A stretch of DNA of 9,691 nucleotides from NCBI GenBank assembly GCA_947629295.1, contig CANRDH010000049.1, positions 1-9,691 on the forward strand. Reading direction: 5' to 3'. Numbering within the stretch: position 1 is the stretch's first letter; each line of letters opens with the position of its first letter. Shown here one piece after another: positions 1 through 5,824 of the stretch. This stretch comes from an uncultured Clostridia bacterium (GTDB taxonomy: Bacteria; Bacillota; Clostridia; Oscillospirales; Acutalibacteraceae). The position numbers were made by a program, and so were the translations under genes. The notes under the pieces are model-generated. The model made no database searches. It was not told where the DNA came from and saw only the letters and a program-made list of their open reading frames with translations.

Positions 1-731
1 CTGTGAATATTGACAAGTGCTGTTTCGGCAGTCGGGAGCATAAATTTTTTATCATTACTTGTTGAGTTTGCAATCCAATATACCTCGTCCTCAAATTTCG
101 GAAATTGTCCTGCAACATAGCCGCACTGATAGCCCAACATATGCGGGGGAAGTATAAATTCATAGCCATCCTTGATATGCTCGCTTATAAAGAAATTAAG
201 CAATGCCCATTCAAGCCTTGAACCCCATCCCCTGTAAAGCCAGCTTCCGGCACCTGCAATCTTTGCACCTCTTTCATAATCAATAAGACCGAGGTTTTCG
301 CAAAGCTCAACATGATTTTTCATTTCAAAATCAAACTGCGGCTTTTCCCCGTAGTAATGCAAAGGTTCATTCTGCTCCTTGCCGCCTGCGGCAACATCAT
401 CATCGGGAAGATTCGGAAGTGAAAGAAGAAGTGTTTTCTGCTTTTCCTCAAGCTCCGCAACAGCCTTATCGCCCTCCTTGATTTCAGCGACAAGCTCCTT
501 CATCTTAGCCATAATCTCCGATGCATCTCCGCCTGCCTTTTTAATCTGAGGTATCTGCTTGCTTGCAGCATTCTGCTCCGCCTTCATAGCCTCAACCCTG
601 CCGAGCTGCTCTCTTTTCTTTGAGTCGATCTCTCTTATTTCATCAACGATACCGTCAAGATCCATTTCTCTCTTTTTAATTTTCTCCTTAACCTCATCGG
701 GATTATCTCTTATAAGCCTTATATCTATCAT
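1..731 (-). CDS. serS: Serine--tRNA ligase, N-terminal 243 residues (3' end beyond left edge)
   Basis: Cytoplasmic class II aminoacyl-tRNA synthetase that charges tRNA-Ser. About 57% of a usual ~425-residue protein is present. Residues 1-105 form the tRNA-binding coiled-coil arm, with a charged heptad-like stretch at about 25-105. The catalytic domain follows, with GQFPKF at 208-213 and MLPTAETALVN at 231-241, which matches the family serine-binding TxE segment (T234, E236). I chose the ATG at 731 (MIDIRLIRDNP) because AAGGAG at 740-745 lies 8 nt upstream. The ATG at 737 would be only 2 nt from it. The gene is preceded by its own consensus promoter, so it is probably transcribed apart from parAB. 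The motif 1 region (residues 159-182, AGSWLYRGWGSRLEW) differs from the usual SGSRF...GARLERAL form, suggesting a divergent SerRS subtype. Identity as SerRS is firm; the subtype is not. Confidence 0.95.
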   Translation of the reverse strand, partial: MIDIRLIRDNPDEVKEKIKKREMDLDGIVDEIREIDSKKREQLGRVEAMKAEQNAASKQIPQIKKAGGDASEIMAKMKELVAEIKEGDKAVAELEEKQKTLLLSLPNLPDDDVAAGGKEQNEPLHYYGEKPQFDFEMKNHVELCENLGLIDYERGAKIAGAGSWLYRGWGSRLEWALLNFFISEHIKDGYEFILPPHMLGYQCGYVAGQFPKFEDEVYWIANSTSNDKKFMLPTAETALVNIH

Positions 732-739
732 TTTCATTT

Positions 740-745
740 CTCCTT
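740..745 (-). promoter_or_regulatory. serS ribosome binding site
   Basis: The minus strand reads AAGGAG, 8 nt before the ATG at 731 but only 2 nt before the in-frame ATG at 737. This selects the downstream start, giving the family-typical N-terminus MIDIRL. Confidence 0.8.
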
Positions 746-795
746 TGAAAAATATCTGATTTTCTTATCCGTCTTTCTTCCGGATTGCCGAATTA

Positions 796-824
796 ATTAT
801 ACACCCTGATAAATCCACTGTCAA
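796..824 (-). promoter_or_regulatory. Consensus sigma-A promoter for serS
   Basis: On the minus strand, -35 TTGACA (819-824) and -10 TATAAT (796-801) are separated by exactly 17 bp. Both boxes match the consensus fully. The predicted start point is near 789, giving a leader of about 58 nt to the serS ATG. The leader holds only a weak 5-bp stem (ATCCG/CGGAT) and is too short for a T-box. No terminator separates parB from this promoter, so some read-through from parAB is possible. Confidence 0.85.
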
Positions 825-848
825 CGCTTACACAAATGATCATCCTAA

Positions 849-1709
849 TTATTCCCTGTCAAAAAGCTTGGCAAGCTGTGCAAGGTCATCCTCGCTGTAA
901 AATTCTATTTCAAGAGTACCGCTTTTTCCGTCCTTGCCGTTTTTTACTTTTACCTTTCGGCTGAGATGCTCGTTAAGTGCAAGCTCCACCTCATCATAGA
1001 ATGATTTTCTTCCCGTACTTTTTGGAGTAACGGTCTTTTGCTCCTCGTTTGCTTTTTTTGTAAGCTTTTCTATATCACGCACAGTCAGATCATTGGTTTT
1101 TATCATTTCTGCGGTTTTTATAAGAAGCTCCTCATTCTCAAAAGCCAACAACGCCCTCGCATGACCTGCGGAGATTTCTCCGTTTGACACCATATCAAGA
1201 ACAGCCTGCGGGAGCCTGAGCAATCTCATTGCATTAGCTATAACCGGACGGCTTTTTCCTACTGTTTTTGAAATTTCCTCCTGAGTCAGACCGTATTCCT
1301 CCGAAAGAACTCTGTATCCGAGAGCCTCTTCAACAGGGGTAAGATTTTCCCTTTGAAGATTTTCTATCATTGATATCTGCATCATTTCTGCATCCGTCAT
1401 TTCACGGATTATAACAGGAACCTCAGTAAGTCCTGCCATTCTGCCTGCTCTCCATCTTCGCTCGCCCGCTACAAGCTGATATCCTCCGTCCGGCAGCGGA
1501 CGTACAAGCAGCGGCTGAAGAATACCGTGCTGCGCTATTGAGTCGGCAAGCTCGCCGAGCGCTTCCTCGTCAAAATCATGTCTTGGCTGTTCTCTGTTAG
1601 GCTCAATATCGCTTATTTTAAGTGTAACAGCACCACCGCTGTCCCCCGTTTCATTTTCCATAAATATCAAATCCAGTCCCTTTCCGAGACCTCCTCTTTT
1701 CGGAGCCAT
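849..1709 (-). CDS. parB: Chromosome-partitioning protein ParB (Spo0J)
   Basis: CTP-dependent DNA clamp that loads at parS, spreads, recruits SMC and stimulates the ParA ATPase. The 286 residues match the usual family length. In order: a basic N-terminal ParA-activating segment (MAPKRGGLGKGLDLIF, 1-16); the ParB/Srx CTPase domain with box I GILQPLLVR (62-70), box II AGERRWRA (81-88) and box III ENLQRENL (116-123); the helix-turn-helix parS-binding domain (about 138-190, TQEEISKTVGKSRPVIANA); a charged linker (205-240); and the C-terminal dimerisation domain (about 263-286). I chose the ATG at 1709, with GAGGTGA 5 nt upstream, over the in-frame GTG at 1718, which overlaps that site. It is co-transcribed with parA, 12 nt after the parA stop codon. 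No catalytic or DNA-binding element appears to be missing. Confidence 0.96.
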   Translation of the reverse strand: MAPKRGGLGKGLDLIFMENETGDSGGAVTLKISDIEPNREQPRHDFDEEALGELADSIAQHGILQPLLVRPLPDGGYQLVAGERRWRAGRMAGLTEVPVIIREMTDAEMMQISMIENLQRENLTPVEEALGYRVLSEEYGLTQEEISKTVGKSRPVIANAMRLLRLPQAVLDMVSNGEISAGHARALLAFENEELLIKTAEMIKTNDLTVRDIEKLTKKANEEQKTVTPKSTGRKSFYDEVELALNEHLSRKVKVKNGKDGKSGTLEIEFYSEDDLAQLAKLFDRE

Positions 1710-1714
1710 CAACC

Positions 1715-1721
1715 TCACCTC
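1715..1721 (-). promoter_or_regulatory. parB ribosome binding site
   Basis: The minus strand reads GAGGTGA, matching the anti-SD complement. It sits 5 nt before the ATG at 1709 and directly after the parA stop codon. The alternative GTG start at 1718 lies inside this site and is therefore unlikely. Confidence 0.75.
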
Positions 1722-2486
1722 TTATTTATTGTTATTAATTATTTCTTCTGCAAGCTCCATATAGGAGGACGATCCCTTGCAGTTTTTATCAAAATACATT
1801 ATTGGCATACCGAAGCTCGGTGCCTCCGACAGCCTTACACCTCTCGGTATAACCGAAGAAAAAACCTTTCTCGGAAAAAACTTCTTTACCTCATGAACGA
1901 CCTGCTGCGTAAGATTAAGTCTACCGTCATACATGGTAAGCAAAACACCCTCAATATCAAGGTAGGAATTAAATCTTCTTTTTATTATGCGTACACTGTT
2001 CATAAGCTGCGAAAGGCCCTCAAGTGCATAATATTCGGGCTGTATAGGTACAAGTATGGTATCCGCCGCACAAAGTGCATTTGTTGTAATAAGTCCGAGT
2101 GAGGGAGGGCAGTCAATAATAATGAAGTCATAATTACCCTTTATAAGCGCAAGGGCATTTTTAAGTCTGGATTCTCTTTTCTCCGTATCCGCAAGCTCTA
2201 TATCCGCAGCGGCAAGCTCGATGCTTGACGGAAGTATATCAAGATTTTCATATTGCGTATGTAATATACCATCCTCCGCTTTTATTCCGTCGATCATGAT
2301 ATTATATGCGGAATATTTTATTGAGCGTTTATCAACGCCCACTCCGCTTGTAGCATTGCCCTGCGGGTCAACATCCGCCAAAAGACATTTTTTCCCAAGC
2401 TTTCCTATACCCGCGCTGAGATTAACAGCCGTAGTAGTTTTTCCCACTCCGCCCTTCTGATTAGTAATTGCTATAATTTTCCCCAA
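1722..2486 (-). CDS. parA: Chromosome-partitioning ATPase ParA (Soj)
   Basis: Deviant Walker-A ATPase that forms ATP-bound DNA-binding dimers. It works with ParB/parS in origin segregation, and in B. subtilis Soj also modulates DnaA. The protein has 254 residues, the usual Soj length. It shows KGGVGKTTT (11-19, signature lysine K11 and catalytic K16), the A' motif DVDPQGN (38-44) and Walker B FIIIDCPPS (121-129). The basic RGVRLSEAPSFG segment near 215-226 belongs to the DNA-binding surface. The start is TTG at 2486: GGGAGGA lies 7 nt upstream and it yields the canonical MGKIIAITNQKGG. An upstream in-frame ATG at 2528 has no Shine-Dalgarno and would add 14 atypical residues. The gene is first in a parA-parB operon, behind a promoter whose early transcribed region contains a parS site. 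Confidence 0.96.
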   Translation of the reverse strand: MGKIIAITNQKGGVGKTTTAVNLSAGIGKLGKKCLLADVDPQGNATSGVGVDKRSIKYSAYNIMIDGIKAEDGILHTQYENLDILPSSIELAAADIELADTEKRESRLKNALALIKGNYDFIIIDCPPSLGLITTNALCAADTILVPIQPEYYALEGLSQLMNSVRIIKRRFNSYLDIEGVLLTMYDGRLNLTQQVVHEVKKFFPRKVFSSVIPRGVRLSEAPSFGMPIMYFDKNCKGSSSYMELAEEIINNNK

Positions 2487-2493
2487 TTTCCAT

Positions 2494-2500
2494 TCCTCCC
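2494..2500 (-). promoter_or_regulatory. parA ribosome binding site selecting a TTG start
   Basis: The minus strand reads GGGAGGA, 7 nt before TTG 2486. An out-of-frame ATG at 2493 directly abuts this site and would encode only 10 residues, so the spacing favours the TTG. Confidence 0.8.
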
Positions 2501-2534
2501 GGCAGCTTAAAGCCGCAGCCGATAACATTTTAAT

Positions 2535-2550
2535 TGTTTCATGTGAAACA
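2535..2550. promoter_or_regulatory. parS: parS site (ParB-binding) in the parA leader
   Basis: The minus strand reads TGTTTCACATGAAACA, differing at one central base from the well-known Firmicute parS consensus TGTTNCACGTGAAACA. Arms of 7 bp (TGTTTCA/TGAAACA) flank a CA centre. It lies a few bases downstream of the predicted parA transcription start, so ParB binding could both nucleate partition complexes and repress parAB. An identical 16-mer occurs at 8836-8851 in opposite orientation. Confidence 0.9.
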
Positions 2551-2560
2551 CTGTATTCCT

Positions 2561-2589
2561 ATTATATCAAATTTTTAACCGATTTTAAA
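2561..2589 (-). promoter_or_regulatory. Probable parAB promoter (extended -10)
   Basis: The minus strand carries TGATATAAT, an extended -10 with consensus TATAAT at 2561-2566. A weak -35-like TTTAAA (2584-2589) lies 17 bp upstream. The predicted start near 2554 gives a leader of about 67 nt containing parS. The promoter lies just downstream of the noc terminator, so parAB has its own transcription unit. Confidence 0.7.
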
Positions 2590-2620
2590 TAGTTATATAC
2601 AATTAAATATATTTTTTTTG

Positions 2621-2652
2621 AAAACACAAAAAGCCGGGCTCTTTGCCCGACT
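2621..2652 (-). terminator. Rho-independent terminator after the noc-like gene
   Basis: On the minus strand, an 8-bp stem AGTCGGGC/GCCCGGCT (one G-U pair) with a 5-nt loop occupies 2632-2652. It is followed by a T-rich tail TTTTTGTGTTTT. The hairpin lies about 50 bp after the noc-like stop codon and separates it from parAB. Confidence 0.88.
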
Positions 2653-2699
2653 CCTTGTGCTATGTTTAGGGGAAATGAAAATTTTCACTTGTACACTTT

Positions 2700-3551
2700 T
2701 TAAGCTGTCAGATTTTTTTTACTGTCTTCTGCGGAATTTTTATTTGATTTAGGTATTCGCACAGTAATTTCTATAAACTCATCCGTTTCTGTCTGCTTTG
2801 TAACAGCGTCAATTCCTGACGAACGCATCGTATCAACAGCCTTGTTTATCGTATTTTCAAATATTTTGATATTTTTTATTACCAGTCTCTTTTTCTGAGT
2901 CTTCTGCCTATCCTCGCTCTTTTGCCGCAGAACCTCATCAATATGTCTTTCTGCCCCGCTGACATTCATACCCTCCTCAATTATTTCGCTGAGAATCATT
3001 CTGCGCAAAACAGGGTCCTCTATTTTGAGAAGCGCCCTTGCGTGTCTTTCAGTAAGATTATATTTCAGGATTATTTCCTTTTCATCATCGTTAAGCTTAA
3101 GTATTCTAAGCTTATTTGAAATTGTAGACTGTTTTTTCCCGAGCTTTCTGGCAGCGTCGGTCTTTGTCAAACCGTATTCCTTCATCAGTCTTTCGATTCC
3201 CTCTGCTTCTTCAAAAAAATTCAAATCACATCTTTGCAGATTTTCTATGAGTGAATATATTCCTGCTTGCTTATCCGAGCAATCAAGCACAATACAGGGT
3301 ATTTTTTTATTCCCGCACATAACCGCGGCTCTCAGTCTTCTCTCTCCCGATATGAGCTCATATTCCAGTGAGCTTACTTTGCGGACTGTTATCGGCTGAA
3401 GAATACCGTTTTGTTTTATACTCAAAGCAAGCTCTCTCAGCTTTTCATTGGAAAACTTTTTTCTTGACTGCATTCTGCACGGTCTTATCTGAACAATGGG
3501 TATTTCGCATACTCTTTTGCCTCCGCCGATATTCAACAACAAATCCACCAC
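2700..3551 (-). CDS. noc: Noc-like ParB-family nucleoid occlusion protein
   Basis: Paralogue of Spo0J; Noc proteins bind CTP and DNA and block division over the nucleoid. The 283 residues match the length I recall for B. subtilis Noc. In order: a short N-terminus (MVDLLLNIGGGKR); the ParB/Srx domain with GILQPITVR (49-57), SGERRLRAA (68-76) and ENLQRCDLNFFEEAEG (103-118); helix-turn-helix LTKTDAARKLGKKQSTISNK (128-147); NLTERHARALLK (165-176); and a basic, serine-rich C-terminus. The QSTI.NKLR and LTERHARALL segments are more Noc-like than Spo0J-like. GTG at 3551 is preceded by AAGGA about 6 nt upstream; GTG 3548 is also possible. It is separated from parAB by a terminator. The first residues could be a membrane-contacting helix as in Noc, but this is speculative. 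No ATTTCCCGGGAAAT-like Noc box is seen in the window. A second generic ParB role remains possible. Confidence 0.82.
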   Translation of the reverse strand: MVDLLLNIGGGKRVCEIPIVQIRPCRMQSRKKFSNEKLRELALSIKQNGILQPITVRKVSSLEYELISGERRLRAAVMCGNKKIPCIVLDCSDKQAGIYSLIENLQRCDLNFFEEAEGIERLMKEYGLTKTDAARKLGKKQSTISNKLRILKLNDDEKEIILKYNLTERHARALLKIEDPVLRRMILSEIIEEGMNVSGAERHIDEVLRQKSEDRQKTQKKRLVIKNIKIFENTINKAVDTMRSSGIDAVTKQTETDEFIEITVRIPKSNKNSAEDSKKNLTA

Positions 3552-3563
3552 TCCCTTTCCTTA

Positions 3564-3577
3564 TGTTAATATTAACA
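3564..3577. repeat. Perfect 14-bp palindrome upstream of the noc-like gene
   Basis: TGTTAATATTAACA is a perfect inverted repeat 12 bp upstream of the GTG start. It overlaps the likely transcription or translation initiation region. It resembles a regulator operator but lacks the 4-nt centre of a Rex box. Function unknown. Confidence 0.5.
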
Positions 3578-3665
3578 CAGTACATCAAGGGAATTTTGTA
3601 AAACAGTGTCATTACCGTTAAAATTTATATTGTGATTAAATTTCTTGAGTTTTCAACAATTTAAA

Positions 3666-3689
3666 GTGCTTTTGCACGGTTTTTGCACG
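3666..3689. repeat. Two TTTTGCACG direct repeats 11 bp apart
   Basis: TTTTGCACG occurs at 3670-3678 and 3681-3689, about one helical turn apart. The first copy also forms GTGC-TTTT-GCAC (3666-3677). The arrangement resembles side-by-side protein binding sites upstream of the noc-like gene. No regulator can be named. Confidence 0.45.
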
Positions 3690-3774
3690 ACTGTTTTTTA
3701 CCAAAAGAAAAATAACAAAAACCTCCCTTTTGATCGGCTTTTAGGATAACCCAAGAAAAAGTATTTTCCGAAGG

Positions 3775-3821
3775 AAAAAATAAAGTTTTCAACATCCCGA
3801 GGAAAGGGTGTTGAAAACTTT
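3775..3821 (-). terminator. Strong terminator at the end of the ABC cassette (also U-tailed on +)
   Basis: A 13-bp stem AAAGTTTTCAACA/TGTTGAAAACTTT (3782-3821) continues past a bulged base into a 3-bp CCC/GGG stem with a 7-nt loop. On the minus strand it is followed by ATTTTTT, and on the plus strand by TTTCTAATTT, so it can act in both directions. It lies 25 bp after the permease stop codon. Confidence 0.92.
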
Positions 3822-3845
3822 TTCTAATTTATTTTTAAAGAATTT

Positions 3846-4610
3846 TTATTTCTTGTCCGACTTCATTTTCATTGAAAAGACAAAAACGGCAATAACAAAA
3901 AACAGTACCGCAAATACCAAGCATATCAGGAAGGGAGTCAACATATCGGTAAAATTTCCCTCAAGTGCATATCTTGCATATTTTACATTATGGTAAAACG
4001 GCAGACAGCCGCATACAGTTTTCCATGCTCCGCCCATAGCGTCAATGTCCATCCATATTCCTCCGAGTATTGCCGTTGCCGTAATTACAGCTGAGCATAC
4101 TCCGGGTGCGGCATTTGCATTTAATATTGTCCCGAATATTATTCCTATTCCTATAAAAAGTATTACAGAGGGAATCAAAAGCGGAACAGACAAAAGTGCA
4201 TTTATAATATTAAAGCTTTCGCCGTTTATCAAAGCAATTATTTCTCCGCTTGCATATGTTATTACTATCTGAAACAGGGCTATAATACCAAACGGAAGTG
4301 TATAGCCGATTATATAATCCCTGCTTTTCATCGGAGAAGCATATAATCTCGTAAGAAATGCAGAAGATTTGTCGCCGGATACTCTTATACAGGCAAACAG
4401 CATTATAAATGTAAGTGCAAAAACCGACATTGCAGGAGTAAGCTTTTCTATGTTAAATATTTTCGGCGTACCCGGAGCAGCGGGTATGGAATCGTTTACC
4501 ATGCTCATTACAATGAGCATGACAATCGGAAGTCCCAGACAAAACACATAGCTTATCGGGTCACGCAGAAGTTCTTTTATATTTCTTGATGTAAAAGCTA
4601 TTGCCCTCAT
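3846..4610 (-). CDS. ABC-2 type transporter permease
   Basis: Membrane subunit of the exporter encoded with the adjacent ATPase; substrate unknown. The 254 residues show six likely membrane segments, at about 19-38, 57-77, 99-126, 136-162, 166-188 and 223-247. A polar loop at 39-57 follows segment 1. The basic stretch SPMKSRDYIIGY at 92-103 and the positive C-terminus KMKSDKK fit cytoplasmic sides. The pattern matches the ABC2_membrane family that includes drug, lipid and peptide exporters. Its ATG overlaps the ATPase stop as TAATG, with a GGGGTGAG ribosome site inside the ATPase gene, so the two are translationally coupled. It is the last gene before a strong terminator. ABC-2 family assignment is firm; substrate is not inferable. 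Confidence 0.9.
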   Translation of the reverse strand: MRAIAFTSRNIKELLRDPISYVFCLGLPIVMLIVMSMVNDSIPAAPGTPKIFNIEKLTPAMSVFALTFIMLFACIRVSGDKSSAFLTRLYASPMKSRDYIIGYTLPFGIIALFQIVITYASGEIIALINGESFNIINALLSVPLLIPSVILFIGIGIIFGTILNANAAPGVCSAVITATAILGGIWMDIDAMGGAWKTVCGCLPFYHNVKYARYALEGNFTDMLTPFLICLVFAVLFFVIAVFVFSMKMKSDKK

Positions 4611-5338
4611 TACTGCTCACCCCCGACTATTTCAACAAACGCGTCCTCGATATTATCCTTACCCACGGATTTTTTAAGCTCCTCAGATGTTCCGAGTGCT
4701 TTTATCTTTCCCTTTGCCATAACTGCTATCCTGTCGCATAATGCCTCCGCTTCTTCAAGGTAGTGAGTTGTTAGAATAATCGTCACCTTTCCCTTAAGAT
4801 TTTCCACCACTTTCCAAAGCTCACGTCTTGCAATAACATCAAGACCGAGTGTAGGCTCGTCAAGGAAAACAATTCGAGGATCTGTAATAAGAGCCATTGC
4901 AATACTTAACCGTCTTTGCCAGCCTCCCGAAAGAGTTTTTGCTTTTTGGTTTATTACCTCGTCAAGCTCCAATGATGATATTATCTTTTCCATACTTTCT
5001 TTAATATTCGACTTATCCATACCGTAAATATTCGCTGTAAGTTCAAGGTTTTCTTTGACTGTAAGGTTACCCGCAACTGCTGTTTCCTGTGTTGAAATAT
5101 TTATCAGAGGCTTTATTTCCTGCAAATCGGTTTTAATGCTGTGTCCGAGTATTTCCGCCTCACCGTCCGTAACAGCCGAAAGACCTGTCAGCATACGTAT
5201 GGTCGTTGTTTTTCCTGCACCGTTTATACCGAGCAGACCGAAAAGCTCGCCCTCATATATTTCGAGGTTAATTTTATCAACAGCAGTTTTATCTCCGAAT
5301 TTCTTTGTTAGGTCATTTATCTTAATTGCCGTTTTCAT
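4610..5338 (-). CDS. ABC transporter ATP-binding protein
   Basis: Cytoplasmic ATPase that would power the adjacent ABC-2 permease. The 242 residues include all core motifs: Walker A GINGAGKT (37-44), Q-loop Q84, signature LSGGWQRRLS (136-145), Walker B IVFLDEP (156-162), D-loop GLD (165-167) and H-loop H192. The signature has W where M or Q is common. It resembles DrrA/CcmA-type exporter ATPases but has only a short C-terminal extension. I chose ATG 5338 because AGAGGA lies 5 nt upstream and the protein then begins MKTAIKINDLTKKFG. A longer in-frame ORF would start at 5362. The start lies inside the 3' end of the XRE gene (17-nt overlap) and the stop overlaps the permease ATG, indicating tight co-expression. 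Confidence 0.94.
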   Translation of the reverse strand: MKTAIKINDLTKKFGDKTAVDKINLEIYEGELFGLLGINGAGKTTTIRMLTGLSAVTDGEAEILGHSIKTDLQEIKPLINISTQETAVAGNLTVKENLELTANIYGMDKSNIKESMEKIISSLELDEVINQKAKTLSGGWQRRLSIAMALITDPRIVFLDEPTLGLDVIARRELWKVVENLKGKVTIILTTHYLEEAEALCDRIAVMAKGKIKALGTSEELKKSVGKDNIEDAFVEIVGGEQ

Positions 5339-5768
5339 TTTTTTCCTCTCCAAGAACATCAAAATTATTGACGAGCGAAATAAAATCGTTATATCCCTTT
5401 TTCGGCAGGAGTGCTATACCCTGTGTTATATCTCCCAATACGATAAGGTCGTCGCCATTTTTTAGCTCAAAAACATTAAGAGCCTCTTCGGGCAGTATGA
5501 TTTTATTATCAACTATTCTGCTTACCCCAAATAAATATCTATTCTTCGGGTGAGGCAATCCGGTATCATAGTTTTGAATAAACATTGAGGCTATGTCCTC
5601 AATTTCCATATCAAATATTTTGGCAAGCTCGCAGCATTTTGCTATATCGGGAATACTTTCCCCGTTTTCCCATTTTGCCACGGACTGTCTTGAAACGTTC
5701 ATTTTTTCAGCAAGCTGTTCCTGTGTAAGCTTTGCCAACTGACGCATTTCCTTAAGTTTTACATTCAT
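5322..5768 (-). CDS. XRE-family regulator with AbrB-like C-terminal domain
   Basis: Probable transcriptional regulator of the cassette it heads. In its 148 residues, 3-62 form a Cro/C1-type helix-turn-helix: MRQLAKLTQEQLAEKMNVSR followed by SVAKWENGESIPD. Residues 79-123 (SRIVDNKIILPEEALNVF, then LKNGDDLIVL and GIALLPK) fit the swapped-hairpin AbrB/SpoVT pattern of an xxIPxxxRxxxxIxxGDxLxV core. AbrB domains usually bind DNA or dimerise. The gene reads into the ABC ATPase with a 17-nt overlap, so it is co-transcribed. Two near-duplicate promoters and several GTAAY half-sites lie upstream, suggesting autoregulation. The start ATG has AAGGGTG about 8 nt upstream. The XRE call is firm; the AbrB-like domain is inferred from pattern only. 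Confidence 0.88.
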   Translation of the reverse strand: MNVKLKEMRQLAKLTQEQLAEKMNVSRQSVAKWENGESIPDIAKCCELAKIFDMEIEDIASMFIQNYDTGLPHPKNRYLFGVSRIVDNKIILPEEALNVFELKNGDDLIVLGDITQGIALLPKKGYNDFISLVNNFDVLGEEKNENGN

Positions 5769-5784
5769 AAACCTGACACCCTTA

Positions 5785-5809
5785 TCTGTAATGAGATTAT
5801 AACATTACC
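5785..5809 (-). repeat. Promoter-containing repeat, proximal copy
   Basis: This 25-bp segment matches 5882-5906 at 22 of 25 positions, offset by 97 bp. It contains an extended -10 TGTTATAAT and, unlike the distal copy, a perfect GTAATG-N9-CATTAC dyad centred on the -10 box. Confidence 0.8.
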
Positions 5810-5824
5810 TAAAATAATTGTCGG
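5796..5824 (-). promoter_or_regulatory. Proximal promoter of the XRE/ABC cassette
   Basis: The minus strand carries extended -10 TGTTATAAT (TATAAT at 5796-5801) with a -35-like CCGACA at 5819-5824, 17 bp upstream. The predicted start near 5789 gives a leader of about 20 nt. A GTAATG/CATTAC dyad brackets the -10 and another dyad begins at the -35, so a bound regulator would block RNA polymerase. Confidence 0.72.

Larger units (their letters stand above)
3552..3781. other. Intergenic region upstream of the noc-like gene
   Basis: AT-rich, with no supportable ORF. It must hold the promoter of the noc-like gene, because a strong terminator lies upstream, but I cannot assign one confidently. The best minus-strand candidates are TTGAAA with a CAATAT-like -10, and the TTAATA region close to the gene. 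A 14-bp palindrome and an 11-bp-spaced direct repeat are listed separately. Confidence 0.5.

Noticed and set aside
559..759. Plus-strand ORFs throughout (for example 559-759, 1578-2102, 3025-3399, 5055-5465, 6247-6729, 8234-8595)
   Set aside because: They lie antisense to clearly recognised minus-strand genes, have low-complexity Ser/Ile/Phe-rich translations, and lack family features or ribosome sites.
1710..1718. GTG start of parB at 1718
   Set aside because: It overlaps the GAGGTGA ribosome site. The ATG at 1709 is better spaced and gives the family-like MAPKRGGLGKGLD.
2487..2528. ATG 2528 as the parA start
   Set aside because: There is no Shine-Dalgarno upstream and the extra 14 residues are atypical. 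The TTG at 2486 gives the canonical Soj N-terminus.
2676..2687. Palindrome TGAAAATTTTCA between the noc-like stop codon and its terminator
   Set aside because: It is purely AT-driven, and the adjacent GC-rich hairpin explains termination.
3564..3577. Rex-box reading of TGTTAATATTAACA
   Set aside because: Rex sites have TTGTTAA and TTAACAA separated by 4 nt. Here the centre is 2 nt and the outer T/A is missing.
3640..3780. Riboswitch or small RNA upstream of the noc-like gene
   Set aside because: I could not match any known riboswitch core. Only small local repeats are visible.
3649..3818. Three GTTTTCAACA-type motifs as DnaA boxes
   Set aside because: They differ at two positions from TTATCCACA, and two of the three are simply the arms of the terminator stem. 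No unwinding element is seen.
3808..3996. Plus-strand ORF running from the terminator into the permease gene
   Set aside because: It begins inside the terminator stem and is antisense to the permease C-terminus.
4610..5362. Longer ABC ATPase starting at 5362
   Set aside because: Its upstream codons lie within the XRE coding region without a suitable ribosome site, whereas ATG 5338 has AGAGGA 5 nt upstream.
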